DNA of 64,000 bases from Leuctra nigra (lineage: Eukaryota > Arthropoda > Insecta > Plecoptera > Leuctridae). Within the stretch, counting starts at the first letter, position 1, and each line of letters begins with the position of its first letter. Below the pieces are notes generated by a model. That model was not told the DNA's origin. It did not search any database and worked only from the letters and a program-made list of their open reading frames with translations. The DNA is taken from contig OW203763.1 in NCBI GenBank assembly GCA_934045905.1, positions 48,038,775 through 48,102,774 on the forward strand, in the 5' to 3' direction. The translations under genes and the position numbers were made by a program. This document shows, piece by piece, positions 23,632-33,629 of the stretch.

Positions 23632-26600
23632 ATGGAACCATCATCACCATATTCCAGCGACTCTGCAGATTCAAATACCACTCCTCCACGTAAAAAACTA
23701 TTCACCTATAGGACACCAAAAATGTGCCAATCACCATCGGAACCAGAAGAACTCTGTAGCAGTCAAGAGACGGACATTGTCTCTACGCCTAAGAAGTCAC
23801 GAAATGCAAGTCAACAAAGCACCTGCTCAGATTCGGCTGATACCTCTCCTCCAACACGTGCACCACTATTTACATTTAGAAAACCAACATTTTGCACTTT
23901 ACCATATACCACAGAGCTCTCACTATCTCTTCCTACTTCAAGCATTGTGGCTAATGACAAAGAATTTCCTATACTTTCCAGCAGTCAAACAAGCTACAGT
24001 TTCGATTGTGTTGTTATCACTCCCCCGAAACATTCTATGGCAACTAAGCGGCCCCGACTCTCGTTATCTCCAAATAATAACAAGCCGACTAATGACATAG
24101 AGATTCCTCAATGTTCCAGTAGTCCACCAAGCAGTCCAGATTGTGTTATTATCACTCCCCCGAAACATTCCATGGCAACTAAGCGGCCCCGACTCTCGTT
24201 ATTTGCAACTTATAACGAGCCGACTAAAGACTTAAAGATTCCTCAACATTCCAGTAGTTCAGCGAGCAGTCCAGATTGTGTTATTATCACTCCCCCGAAA
24301 CATTCCATGGCAACTAAGCGGCCCCGACTCTCGTTATTTGCAACTTATAACGAGCCGACTAAAGACTTAAAGATTCCTCAACATTCCAGTAGTTCAGCGA
24401 GCAGTCCAGATTGTGTTATTATCACTCCCCCAAAACATTCCATGGCAACTAAGCGGCCTAGGCTCTCGTTATCTCTAACTATTAACAAGCCGACTAATGA
24501 CTCGCAAACCCCTCGAGTTTCCAGCAGTTCACCAAGCTACAGTTCAGATTATGTTGTTAACACAGTGGGCCAACACTTAACAAAGATTTCAAATGCTCTA
24601 AAGAACAGCCCAAACAAATTTTTGAGCAGCCCTTCATGTTCACAAACTCATAAAAAGAGTTCCAGTCCACAAAAGAAGCAAATTACAAATTCACCCATTC
24701 GGCACCTCAATAAATCTCCTTCCCAGGGTTGCAAGATCCAAACTTCTCCATACAGAAGTAAAGCCAATCAAATCTTAGAGTTGCCATCTTCCGCATCCGA
24801 AGCAAGTACCAAGGAACCAGAAGTTACCCTTGATACCATTAATGCATTAAACTTTAATTTGATATTAACTGAAATAAAAAGAAATTATAAGGATTCAGGA
24901 ATCTTTAACACTGATGAATGGAAGATTGTTGATTCCTATCTTGACGTCTCCAGGAAATGTCAAGAATTGTTTGTTCGAATGTACGGACGTAAAGACGGGT
25001 GGCATCGAGTATCTGCAATAAGCTATGATAAAATCGGTCCAGATATGGCTTTACTTTTCAACCAGCTGGAAGAAAGTAGATTTGTTACGTCAGATTATGA
25101 GTTGGAAGAAGTAGAAAAAATATTACACCTGTTCAAGGTGCCAGAATTACGAAAATTAGCCAACTCATTATCTGTCAAAGACGCTAATAAGAAAGGGAAA
25201 CCTGAACTTATTCAGGGTTTGCTCAATTTTGGCCGCTATCAACGAACCATAAATTTTGGAAAAAGCAGTGAGATCAATTCATCGCTCGCTCTCCTGAAAA
25301 AGCGCTCGAAGGCTGTATTGGGATACTGCATCAAGCTAAGCCCTGAACCAGTGTTGATCTTTGGACGAATACTGTTACTATTTTCATTAGCAAATGCATC
25401 CCCAACTGAAGAGAGAGAAGGCATCTCCCAGCACTTGCTTCTTATGCACTTGGCGCAGATTGGCAAAATGATTTTCCCAAATTACAGCATGATTACAACT
25501 TTACCAATATTCAAAACAAGAGAACAATTGTTGGCATTTGAAGAGGCCCGAGACTTGGAGCGGCTTATAGCAGAGGCAATTTCCAACAAAGAGTGGAGTA
25601 CTGTGTCCACGTTGACGCGGCGCGCTCTGGGAAGTTTCTTGAACATTCTAACCGATGAGCCGATCAAGTATCACGACGAACAACTTCCAGTGTTTCTGCG
25701 TAAGTTCACGGCTGGTTCAACTTACGCATACTCGCTTATGATTGGCGCAGAGGCCTTGAAGAAAGACACTGCATTGGTTGAGGAAGCCGTTGCTATTCTG
25801 CGACATCTGCTGAAGCAGGACCTGTATCTTGTCAAGTACAGAGGCAAATGGTATGAACGTTTGACACTTCTTCTCAACCACCATCTGCATCAGAATACAG
25901 AAGCTGCGTCAACGCTCTTGGAGGCCTTCAATGACGACCATGTCACCGATGTGTCGAGACGTTCTCTCTTGGATCGAGGGGAGATGTTGGTCAAACGCAA
26001 GACAGGACAGGTTGAAGCGGCTGTGAAAACTGAACTTCAAATGATCATAGATGCTGAGGAACCTTTGCAAGAGCCATCAAGCATAAGTATTATCTCGAAA
26101 TCAGTACAGAATAACAAACCGGGGTTTAAGAAAGTTTATATTCTTGAAGATTTTGTGAATAAGGAAACAACTTATTCATCTGTTGAAGAATATGCTCTAT
26201 CTCATTATCGCACGCTTGGTTACGATCAGGGCACTCATTGTGAAGGAAGTATTATTATCGCTTTGTTCGGACTGTTATTCTGGGATGTCATTTACGAGTT
26301 GCCTGTACCAAACGTATTTCTGAGCCCGTATCAAAGTGCGCCGTTAGATTTGAGCTCTCAGGAATTCTATTGTAGTAGAAAAAGTGACATTGATCAACGT
26401 CTTGGTGAAATGCAAGATTGGGAGGAAGAAAAGGCTAGTGAGTTCATCCAACAAGTGTACAAAGCTCATGAAGGGAAAATCTCTTTAGTCAACTGGGAGA
26501 GGTTTCGCAATGTCCAACAGGTTATCGAAATAGTCAATTGCATCGGTGTCTGTACTCTTTCTAAAATATGTGAAAGAATTGTTAAACATTATAAGGTTGC

Positions 26601-26769
26601 GAGGAGCGGATTTCCAGATCTTATGGTTTGGGCACCAGAACAAAATAAATGTAAATTTGTTGAAGTTAAGGGGAAGGGTGACACCCTCTCTGTAAAGCAG
26701 AGGCTATGGCTTGACTATCTGAGCCGAGTTGGAGCTGATGCAGAAGTGTGCTTTGTGAAGCACAGATAA
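23632..26769 (+). CDS. FAN1: FAN1, Fanconi-associated structure-specific nuclease, 1045 aa
   Basis: FAN1 cuts 5' flaps and trims past interstrand crosslinks in the nucleus, acting with the Fanconi and mismatch-repair pathways. Seen here, in order: a disordered N-terminal region (1-390) with four 45-residue repeats at about 124-300; a SAP-like DNA-binding segment (PELRKLANSLSVKDANKKGK, about 503-522); a helical/TPR-type region (about 640-830); and a C-terminal VRR-NUC domain. The catalytic residues are visible: Glu871 in HCEGS, Asp996 in GFPDLMVW, and Glu1011 and Lys1013 in FVEVKGKGD. Their D-15-E-2-K spacing equals that of human D960/E975/K977. No CxxC...HxxxC UBZ finger is present at the N-terminus, unlike human FAN1, as in some other lineages. 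The frame is uninterrupted for 3.1 kb, whereas vertebrate FAN1 has many exons, so a retrocopy origin or intron loss is possible. The domain is intact and probably functional. Confidence 0.95.
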   Translation: MEPSSPYSSDSADSNTTPPRKKLFTYRTPKMCQSPSEPEELCSSQETDIVSTPKKSRNASQQSTCSDSADTSPPTRAPLFTFRKPTFCTLPYTTELSLSLPTSSIVANDKEFPILSSSQTSYSFDCVVITPPKHSMATKRPRLSLSPNNNKPTNDIEIPQCSSSPPSSPDCVIITPPKHSMATKRPRLSLFATYNEPTKDLKIPQHSSSSASSPDCVIITPPKHSMATKRPRLSLFATYNEPTKDLKIPQHSSSSASSPDCVIITPPKHSMATKRPRLSLSLTINKPTNDSQTPRVSSSSPSYSSDYVVNTVGQHLTKISNALKNSPNKFLSSPSCSQTHKKSSSPQKKQITNSPIRHLNKSPSQGCKIQTSPYRSKANQILELPSSASEASTKEPEVTLDTINALNFNLILTEIKRNYKDSGIFNTDEWKIVDSYLDVSRKCQELFVRMYGRKDGWHRVSAISYDKIGPDMALLFNQLEESRFVTSDYELEEVEKILHLFKVPELRKLANSLSVKDANKKGKPELIQGLLNFGRYQRTINFGKSSEINSSLALLKKRSKAVLGYCIKLSPEPVLIFGRILLLFSLANASPTEEREGISQHLLLMHLAQIGKMIFPNYSMITTLPIFKTREQLLAFEEARDLERLIAEAISNKEWSTVSTLTRRALGSFLNILTDEPIKYHDEQLPVFLRKFTAGSTYAYSLMIGAEALKKDTALVEEAVAILRHLLKQDLYLVKYRGKWYERLTLLLNHHLHQNTEAASTLLEAFNDDHVTDVSRRSLLDRGEMLVKRKTGQVEAAVKTELQMIIDAEEPLQEPSSISIISKSVQNNKPGFKKVYILEDFVNKETTYSSVEEYALSHYRTLGYDQGTHCEGSIIIALFGLLFWDVIYELPVPNVFLSPYQSAPLDLSSQEFYCSRKSDIDQRLGEMQDWEEEKASEFIQQVYKAHEGKISLVNWERFRNVQQVIEIVNCIGVCTLSKICERIVKHYKVARSGFPDLMVWAPEQNKCKFVEVKGKGDTLSVKQRLWLDYLSRVGADAEVCFVKHR
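24001..24539 (+). repeat. Four 135-bp in-frame repeats inside FAN1
   Basis: Units start near 24004, 24139, 24274 and 24409. Units 2 and 3 are almost identical in DNA. Each encodes DCVIITPPKHSMATKRPRLS followed by a Ser-rich spacer. A degenerate fifth unit may follow (YSSDYVVNT). Confidence 0.95.
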
Positions 26770-26857
26770 CAGTCCAGTCAAATCAGGCTTGAAAATGCCA
26801 AACCCAGAACAAATTGCAACATTTGGTTTTTTAATGTCATTCTCTTCAGAAAAATGC

Positions 26858-27795
26858 TCTCTACAACATCCAAAATCCGTGCACCGGAAGTACTAACTTA
26901 TTAATCACTTTTTATTTAAGTTAATTTCCCATGTTAATTCCATCTTGCAAAAAACTAATTTTTTCATGTGTCTCCGATTTTGACGAAACTTAACAGAATA
27001 GGGAAGTTTCCTTAAAATTAGATTTCAGAATAATAGTTGTTTTATGAAAGTTAAGATGTTGCTGAACACAGATATGGTATTATTTTTGTTGTGAGATGAA
27101 TAGTTTATTAGTAATTAATTTAGAAAGATGGATATTCTTACAATTTTAAAACAGGAAAATTGACAATGACATCACAATTCTCTATATTGCCATAGCAACA
27201 AAGGAATCACTATGGTAACACATTGTTGAAGGCTTGGAAATGACATAACGTTCCTGATTCTAGTAACATGCCGTTTTTCCCGCCAAAATATTCAATGACA
27301 TTTGAATTTGATTTTTATGAAAGAAAATTTTAAATTTTGCTGATGATAAGTGTGTCAGTTCACATTGCTGGGACAGATGTGGCATGTTGATATTTACAAA
27401 TTAACTGGAATAAAATTTCACGAGACTTCCCTATTAGGCTATTGTTCACCATCCTAAATGAACACAAATAGGTAGCTCTCTAAACGTTATCCTCTCTATA
27501 TATCTCATCGTTTAGGATATATGGATCTTGCAAAAAACAACAAATTGCACTCAAAGTGCAAATCGTCGAAAGCTGACTAAAATATGACTTTTCGATGGGC
27601 CATATTTCCCAAACGATAAGATTTAGAGAAAAATGCTCAAAGAGCTATTTGTGTTCATTTAGGATGATGAACAATTCTGCCAAGTTTCGTGCCCATTTTT
27701 TATTTTTTTTGAAGATTGAATAACAGGAAATAAACTTAAAACGTGATTAAAATGTACTTCCGGTGCACGGATTTTGGATATGTTGTAGAGGGCAC
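26858..27795. repeat. Inverted repeat flanking about 0.8 kb downstream of FAN1
   Basis: CCAAAATCCGTGCACCGGAAG at left (about 26868) is matched by its complement CTTCCGGTGCACGGATTTTG at about 27758. Weaker complementarity continues for about 100 bp inward (ATTAATCAC/GTGATTAA; CGAAACTT/AAGTTTCG). No ORF or clear TSD. A further inverted pair sits inside it at 27438-27678. Confidence 0.7.
27438..27678. repeat. Inner foldback
   Basis: ATTGTTCACCATCCTAAATG and CATTTAGGATGATGAACAAT are mutually complementary ends. Moderate complementarity continues inward (GAACACAAATAG/CTATTTGTGTTC). Nested within the larger inverted repeat 26858-27795. Confidence 0.75.
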
Positions 27796-27796
27796 A

Positions 27797-28214
27797 GGTG
27801 GCTTTGAGCGGTTTTAGAGGGAAATACAAAATATAAATTGCCATATTTGGCAAACGGTTATGAATATCGAAAAAGCAAGCCAGAGGTAACGTATTGAACC
27901 TTTATCAACAATTTCATCGCTTACTGTCATAACTTTGCTCCTACTATGTGGTCAAAAATTGTCGGGCTCGAAAACGCTCCGTCCCTCGTCTGTCTCTCGT
28001 TCGTCGCTCACACGGAGCATTTTCGTGTCCGACAAATTTTGACCACATATTAGGAGCAAAGTTATGACAGTAAGCGATGAAAATGTAGTTAAAGGTTTAA
28101 TACATGTCACCTCTGGCTTGCTTTTTCGATATTCATAACCGTTTGCCAAATATGGCAATTTATAAGGCAAAAATATTTTATTTCTTCTAAAACCGCTCCA
28201 AACCGTCTGTTGGT
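27797..28214. repeat. Strong hairpin element, arms about 190 bp
   Basis: Arms pair almost continuously: GAGCGGTTTTAGA / TCTAAAACCGCTC at the outside, GCCATATTTGGCAAACGG / CCGTTTGCCAAATATGGC, TCGCTTACTGTCATAACTTT and its complement, and AAATTTG/CAAATTTT near the loop. The loop (about 27985-28008) is GC-rich. No coding capacity. Confidence 0.85.
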
Positions 28215-28234
28215 GGGAAAAAATATATGACTGG

Positions 28235-28560
28235 CCTTAACATTATCTTTTTAAATAAATACTCATCATTGTACCTGTACTTAATTTCAAATAAAAAATA
28301 ATTTTCCATACTTCATCTTTGTTGCAAGATTGGCTTGATTATCTGAGCAGATTTGGTGCTGATGCAGAAGTGTGTCTTGTAAAGCACAGATAAGAATTCT
28401 GGTGCTACCCAACATTATCTTTTTAAATACTTTATAATCATTTGTACCTGTGCAAATGATTATATAGTATACATAAGGTCTACATAATCTACATAGTAGG
28501 TCTACATAATTTCAAATAAAAAATAATTTTCAATACCTACTTTGTCTTTGTTGCAAGATT
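28235..28560 (+). repeat. Local direct duplication around the FAN1 tail copy
   Basis: AACATTATCTTTTTAAATA ... TTTCAAATAAAAAATAATTT ... TTTGTTGCAAGATT occurs at 28239-28331 and again at 28409-28560. The two copies diverge exactly where the FAN1-like codons begin: TTGCAAGATTGGCTTG versus TTGCAAGATTATTTTC. Confidence 0.85.
28329..28393 (+). pseudogene. Second copy of the FAN1 C-terminus (duplicated or alternative last exon)
   Basis: After TTTGTTGCAAG the frame reads DWLDYLSRFGADAEVCLVKH, R and TAA. It matches the last 21 codons of the FAN1 ORF (tail WLDYLSRVGADAEVCFVKHR). Of the seven nucleotide differences five are synonymous and two are conservative (V to F, F to L). Nothing of FAN1 precedes it, and an AG directly precedes it. 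It may be an alternative terminal exon, a remnant of the ancestral intron-containing gene, or a recent partial duplication. Confidence 0.85.
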
Positions 28561-28572
28561 ATTTTCCTTTAG

Positions 28573-28655
28573 CAGGAAGAGATGTAGAGGAGTTGTTGAA
28601 AGGCTTGGCATGCACTTCAGAAACTCAAATTGTTGAAATATTCACAGAACAGTAA
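28573..28655 (+). other. Possible terminal exon, unknown protein
   Basis: ATTATTTTCCTTTAG is a good acceptor. The next frame reads GRDVEELLKGLACTSETQIV, then EIFTEQ and TAA. The composition is protein-like and it lies just after the FAN1-tail duplication, but no family is recognised. Confidence 0.3.
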
Positions 28656-29371
28656 AAGTTTCAGTAGAAAGAACAATGTCTGTTTTTAGAAGAAATTAAT
28701 AATGTTAAGGAGTGTACCATTGAGATCTGATTCAAAAACAATTTTTTTGAGTTTGGACAATTAGCATTTTGAAGAAAAGGAATTAACAAGTTGCCGTACT
28801 GATATATAAAATAAAATAACACCTTTAATTTAAGACCTGTATCAAGATTGGTCTTAACAATTCACGCAGAAAATTTATTGGAATGGAGTTGCAATTTGAT
28901 GCAATAGAGTATAGACGAAGACAAGTTGCAATTTGATACAAAGACCAATTTTTACATGCATATGATGTCAGGAACAATGAATGTGTGTTGAAGAATCTAT
29001 ACTACCTATTTAATACAACTGCTGACTGCTGTCACATCTAAAGTAAGCTCCAAATATAGTGCAAGCGAGAGCTGTGGCGTTTTGGTACTCCTTGTTCTTC
29101 ATTCCCACTCTTAAGATGCAAGATTCAGAATAACCAAAATAATTTGTTCTAACATGTTGTGCAGGGTAGTGGGAAGACAATATAGTTTCAAGGGGAAGAG
29201 GTAAATGGCTGGTTCAATTCGCACTGACACTGAACACCGAATAGCGATTGCACCGATGTCGGTGCAAATAGCCGACACATGGACCGCTGCTATTCCCAGC
29301 GACTGTGTCCACTAGTAACATCAGATCATCAGTAGCTTGACGAAAAATTCTAATTTTGGACCCATCATGGC
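28656..29371. other. Non-coding, nothing identified
   Basis: AT-rich with no motif, splice pair or repeat that I can support. Confidence 0.5.
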
Positions 29372-29379
29372 AGTACGAG

Positions 29380-29659
29380 CAGTGGTTAATTTGTAAAATA
29401 AGAAGCTCCCCGATTGTCAGGGAAACATATTGCCTACGAAAACAATGGGGGGGTTTGGAGGGAGGGCTCCCAAATAAAATGCAGGTCCGGGGGGCATAGC
29501 CCCGGGAAAATTTTGAATTTCAGGAACGAATTTGGTGCCTTTTTCGCGAATTGGTCACAATTTTAAGCCAATTTTTAATTCCTTGTAAAATAAGTGGGCA
29601 GACGGCGTACATCCTTTAAAAAGAGTGAGGGGACGAGTCCTCCCCCAAATTAACCACTG
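29380..29659. mobile_element. hAT-type MITE, 280 bp, 8-bp TSD
   Basis: Ends CAGTGGTTAATTTG and CAAATTAACCACTG. The flanking 8-bp duplication AGTACGAG is perfect (29372-29379 and 29660-29667). The interior shares blocks with the CAGGGTGCG family (GAAAACAATGGGGG, CATAGCCCCGGGAAAA, TTTTGAATTTCA), so the two families have exchanged or share internal sequence although their termini differ. Confidence 0.93.
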
Positions 29660-29667
29660 AGTACGAG

Positions 29668-30357
29668 CTACAACTACAAATAATAATACATTTTCCTGGC
29701 ATGAAATAAATGTGACATAATCCAACTTATTATAACATGCAAATGATGTAGGTACCTAAAAGAGGTCCCATTGACACAAATAATATCAGATTTGGAACAA
29801 ATATTGTTTGAATATAAAAAGTAAACAATTGGCAGACAAGTAATTGTGTATTAACTTGTGAGGTCTAAAAATTAAATTTTTAATAAAATGTAGACACTAC
29901 CATTTTTCGACAACATACCTGGTAGGGCAGTATTTTCTATTGGGTGTCCTATGATACAATCTGATACAAAAAATATCAAATATTTAAAAACACCATTAAT
30001 AGAATTGAATAAGTAGGTATACCTACAGACCATAAAAACCCACAAGATATTGGTTTTTCTTTTAACAATAAGGGTTTTTACCAACTCTGACAGTATATTC
30101 TATACCTGGGATGGTTGGCATTGATGGAATATTTTTAAAACAAAGTCAACAATGCCTTTAATATTCATTGACTGTTTATTGCATTCATATCACATACATT
30201 CTGGTAGTAAAATTCACAATACCTTCCTAAATATATTCAGCAGCATGACATTGAGGCATTATAATATTATGGCAACATAAGAGTACTATACACAAATAAT
30301 ATGGACTGGGTGATTCTCCCGAAACGTGCAAATCCTTGCCAAAAAGCCAAAAAAAGG
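29668..30357. other. Non-coding, nothing identified
   Basis: AT-rich sequence without a supported gene or repeat boundary. Confidence 0.5.
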
Positions 30358-30695
30358 GTCAGGATTTAAACATCAACTTTTGGTGTTGTTTTAAGTACAT
30401 ACCTACAGTTTCATTTTGTAAACAAAAAATTTTTAAATATCTTTTCAGAGTGTCAAAAAAACCAAAAATGCGGAATTTAACAAAAGTGTCAAATTTTAAA
30501 AAACTATTGAGTAGGTATTTTAACAAAATACAGCTCATTACGTCTCAAAATTGATTTCAAAGTATCCAAAAACCATATAAGCCCTGCGGGGCAGTGTGTG
30601 GAGCCTCTCGCCCCTTAAACCGTGGAAAATTGTTTTTCTAGGATTACCCCCCCCCCCCCCCCCCCCCCCTTGCAGAAATCCAGCGGATACCCATG
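30358..30695 (+). mobile_element. CATGGGCG-family MITE, 5'-truncated copy with poly-C run
   Basis: The right terminus CCAGCGGATACCCATG is present and the interior matches the 63573-63947 copy in order: GTTTCATTTTGTAAAC, AAGTGTCAAA, CCCTGCGGGGCAG. A run of more than 20 C (30648-30669) is equivalent to the poly-G tracts of inverted copies. The left terminus is missing or too diverged. Confidence 0.7.
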
Positions 30696-31002
30696 CATGG
30701 CAGGGAAGAAACTTAGAAATGTTTTAAAACATAACATAACACCTCGCATATTAATGACAAATCAGCACAATGCAAGTATTGTAAATGGCAATCAACGATA
30801 AACGTTACGTATAATTTTTACATGCAAACACATGAAAATTTTTTTTTCACATTTTTCACATCAAAATTTGCATGTTATTTTTTTTTTAAATGTGACATAC
30901 ATAGGTGTACGAGTTATTTGTGCAAATTTTAAGCCTTGAAAATTTTCATGAAAATTACAAAAATTAAATTTTCATGAAAAATCCCATCACTATCCATAGG
31001 TA

Positions 31003-31319
31003 ATAACCTTTATTCTGTACTTTACAAAATAGAATCAACTCGTCAAGGAAACACGTTACAAATTCACAAACACACGTCTCAAATCGCAACTACTTTTACC
31101 GGAAAAAGTATTATGATGACATGCGCGCGCACCGTCAATGCGCATCGAACAGTATATCAGGTTATTTCAAATCGGTTTGCAACCTCCAGTTCACTTTGAG
31201 AAGCGACTTGAACGAAACCGAATTAAGTTCAATCCGATGTGTATATCACAGGTTTCAAACCGATTTCAACTCAAACCGAATTGACTAAAGCAGTTTGAAC
31301 TGCCCTGGTATACGTAGTA
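31003..31319 (-). mobile_element. Truncated copy of the 575-bp TACTACG TIR element
   Basis: Nearly identical to the right half of the full copy at 31373-31944, from TTTATTCTGTACTTTACAAA to the terminus CCTGGTATACGTAGTA at 31319. It lacks the left half. It stands 53 bp before the full copy in the same orientation. Confidence 0.9.
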
Positions 31320-31372
31320 ATACAAAATGTATGCAAATTTTCGGAAATATTTTAATTCAACATCATTACCAA

Positions 31373-31944
31373 TACTACGTATACCAGGCAAGTTCAAACC
31401 GCTTTAGTCAATTCGGTTTGAGTTGAAATCGGTTTGGGGCGTGACCGTATACCAAGCTGCATCACATGCGTATTGAAGCAAACCGATTTGAAATTAAATT
31501 TCCCTCCTGTAGCTTACCGGAAATAGAAATAGGTACCTAAACGTCAAACCTGTATTGAAGGCCACTCATTTGAGGAATTAGGCGTTGACGTTAGAAAATT
31601 AGAATCTACTTTCTGTAAATCATCCATAATAACTTTATTCTGTACTTTACAAAATAGAATCAACTCGTCAAGCAAACACGTTACAAATTCACAAACACAC
31701 GTCTCAAATCGCAACTACTTTTACCGGAAAAAGTATTATGATGAGATGCGCGCGCACCGTCAATGCGCATTGAACAGTATATCAGGTTATTTCAAATCGG
31801 TTTGCAACCTCCAGTTCACTTTGAGAAGCGACTTGAACGAAACCGAATTAAGTTCAATCCGATGTGTATATCACAGGTTTCAAACCGATTTCAACTCAAA
31901 CCGAATTGACTAAAGCGGTTTGAACTGCCCTGGTATACGTAGTA
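31373..31944 (-). mobile_element. TACTACG TIR element, full copy (572 bp)
   Basis: Terminal inverted repeats begin TACTACGTATACCAGG, and about 65 bp of near-perfect inverted match continue inward (GTTCAAACCGCTTTAGTCAA). The subterminal regions repeat AAACCGATTT / AAATCGGTTT in both orientations, possibly transposase-binding sites. No ORF. A TA duplication is possible but cannot be told from the terminal TA. Copies also at 31003-31319 and 43769-44344. Confidence 0.92.
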
Positions 31945-33197
31945 CAAGGCGCAAGAATTTTAGGGTTCTGCATGTTATGTAATAAAAAAAAAATCGCCTG
32001 CGTTGTAATAGCTTCAATGGACATCATAACAAATACCTAACCTCAAATTGCTGATGTTTAAAATTTGCTTGTGATTTAAAAAAAAGGCATGAAATCGTCA
32101 TACCACAATTCATCATTACCACAACACATAGTACAATGCACAATGTATACAACAATGTAAATTTGGGGAAACGATCTCTGCTGATATTTTTACCTTTTTG
32201 CACAAGACTTCAAATACAATTTAAGTTTTTAAATTTTTAAATTCAGACGAAAATTGATGAATTATTTTCACTTTCATTTTGGCACGTTTCGGGAGAATGA
32301 CCCAGCTATATGTATTAGGTTATGAGTCCAACGTAACAAAATTGTTGACTTCCTGGAGCATGCAATGCAATACATGAGCTTTTGGTGCACACACAACCCG
32401 TTTTTGGAGTATTTCTTTTTCCTGATCACAAAATAGTAAATACGATTTGTTAACAAAAATATTTGCATGTAGAATTTTAAAATACAATAACAATATAATT
32501 GATTAAAAAATAACATAAAAAAAAATACAGACATGAACTATTACCCAAATTATATTTCTACCAGACAGTGACGACAAAAGCCAGCTGTGCTTTCATTTTT
32601 TTTGTTATTGAAATAAAATATATTTTAATCAGCTACCTATTGTGTCATCATCTTAATATTTAGGCATTACCTAACTCTAATTTCAACTATTAAATTAATA
32701 TAAGATTGGTATTAAAAATGATTATTAACATTAGCAACAATACTCTGGCAATATTGATACATAGAAATGGTATTTCAATTCTCATCCATCCACTGTATGC
32801 ATTCACAGGGAGGAAGGAATATCATTCGGTATTAAAGATAAGATTAGATTATTGTGGTTTAACGGCACGTCAACGACGAGGTTATATTGTGCACATACAT
32901 TTTTAAATTTAACTTTGTTGATCATCATTCATCATAAGTGGAGGACATGGGGAGGGGTCGACCTAACAGGCCCGATCCGGGGGAGTCCAGCGCTGGTAGG
33001 CGGCATTAAAGAAAAGACTCATGCTATTCTTGTTAGATTATGAGATGTGGATGGGTAGATCGGCTGGTCGGCCTCTAGAGCTAAGAAGCGACCACTGCTT
33101 CCTAATTAATTCCACTTTGAGTACTTGGATTGTACGATGTTAAAGGCACCATTGTGGTCCAAGATGCATGAATATGATGGTATAAAATTAACAATTC
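31945..33197. other. Non-coding, includes the probable robl 3' UTR
   Basis: No other gene seen. The part adjacent to 33198 is probably transcribed as the 3' UTR of the roadblock gene on minus; I could not fix its poly(A) site. Confidence 0.45.
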
Positions 33198-33409
33198 TTA
33201 CTCAGTTGGGCTTTGAATAACGATAAGTACAAAATCCTTGTCAGGTGCAACCATTATTTCATGTTTCTTAGATCGAATGCGCAAGAATGTCAGGTCATTG
33301 GTCGGGTCGAGGTCACGCACTACACTACGTGACTTCTCACACAGCTGTCCAATCAAACCAGCATACTGCACTGTCGTGGTGTTGTCCATTGTTGTTTTAA
33401 TCGGTATGC
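33198..33409 (-). CDS. DYNLRB1 / robl: Dynein light chain roadblock, exon 2 (residues 28-97)
   Basis: The C-terminal two thirds of a Roadblock/LC7 light chain, the homodimeric subunit bound to the dynein intermediate chain. The minus-strand acceptor TTTTTTCAG precedes [18 protein letters not shown], then ...[43 protein letters not shown] and TAA. The [29 protein letters not shown] block is nearly invariant in animals. Joined to exon 1 in phase 1 it gives 97 aa, against 96 in human DYNLRB1, with no gaps or lost residues, so the gene looks intact and functional. It resides in the cytosol and on microtubules. Confidence 0.97.
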
Positions 33410-33629
33410 CTGAAAAAAGATACCGTTCTTGGTTAAAAAAACACTAAAGAAAAATCAGGAAAATTCGGGTAATTTTCTAAGAACATTTTCTGACTCCTAT
33501 CTCTAATAAGCAGTGCAGTGCACGCAAAATATTTTGATTTTATTTGACATGCGAGGGAGTGTAAAGGGTGTGCGTGCTATCCAGTCCCCAGCATTGTATA
33601 ATAATTAATGAGTTGCTGAATGTAAAACA

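Larger units (their letters stand above)
26770..28234. other. FAN1 downstream region made of foldbacks
   Basis: Holds the inverted repeats at 26858-27795, 27438-27678 and 27797-28214, listed separately. There is no coding sequence between the FAN1 stop and the tail copy at 28331. Confidence 0.7.

Noticed and set aside
23549..24100. 183-codon frame overlapping the start of FAN1
   Set aside because: Out-of-phase shadow of the FAN1 exon with no domain.
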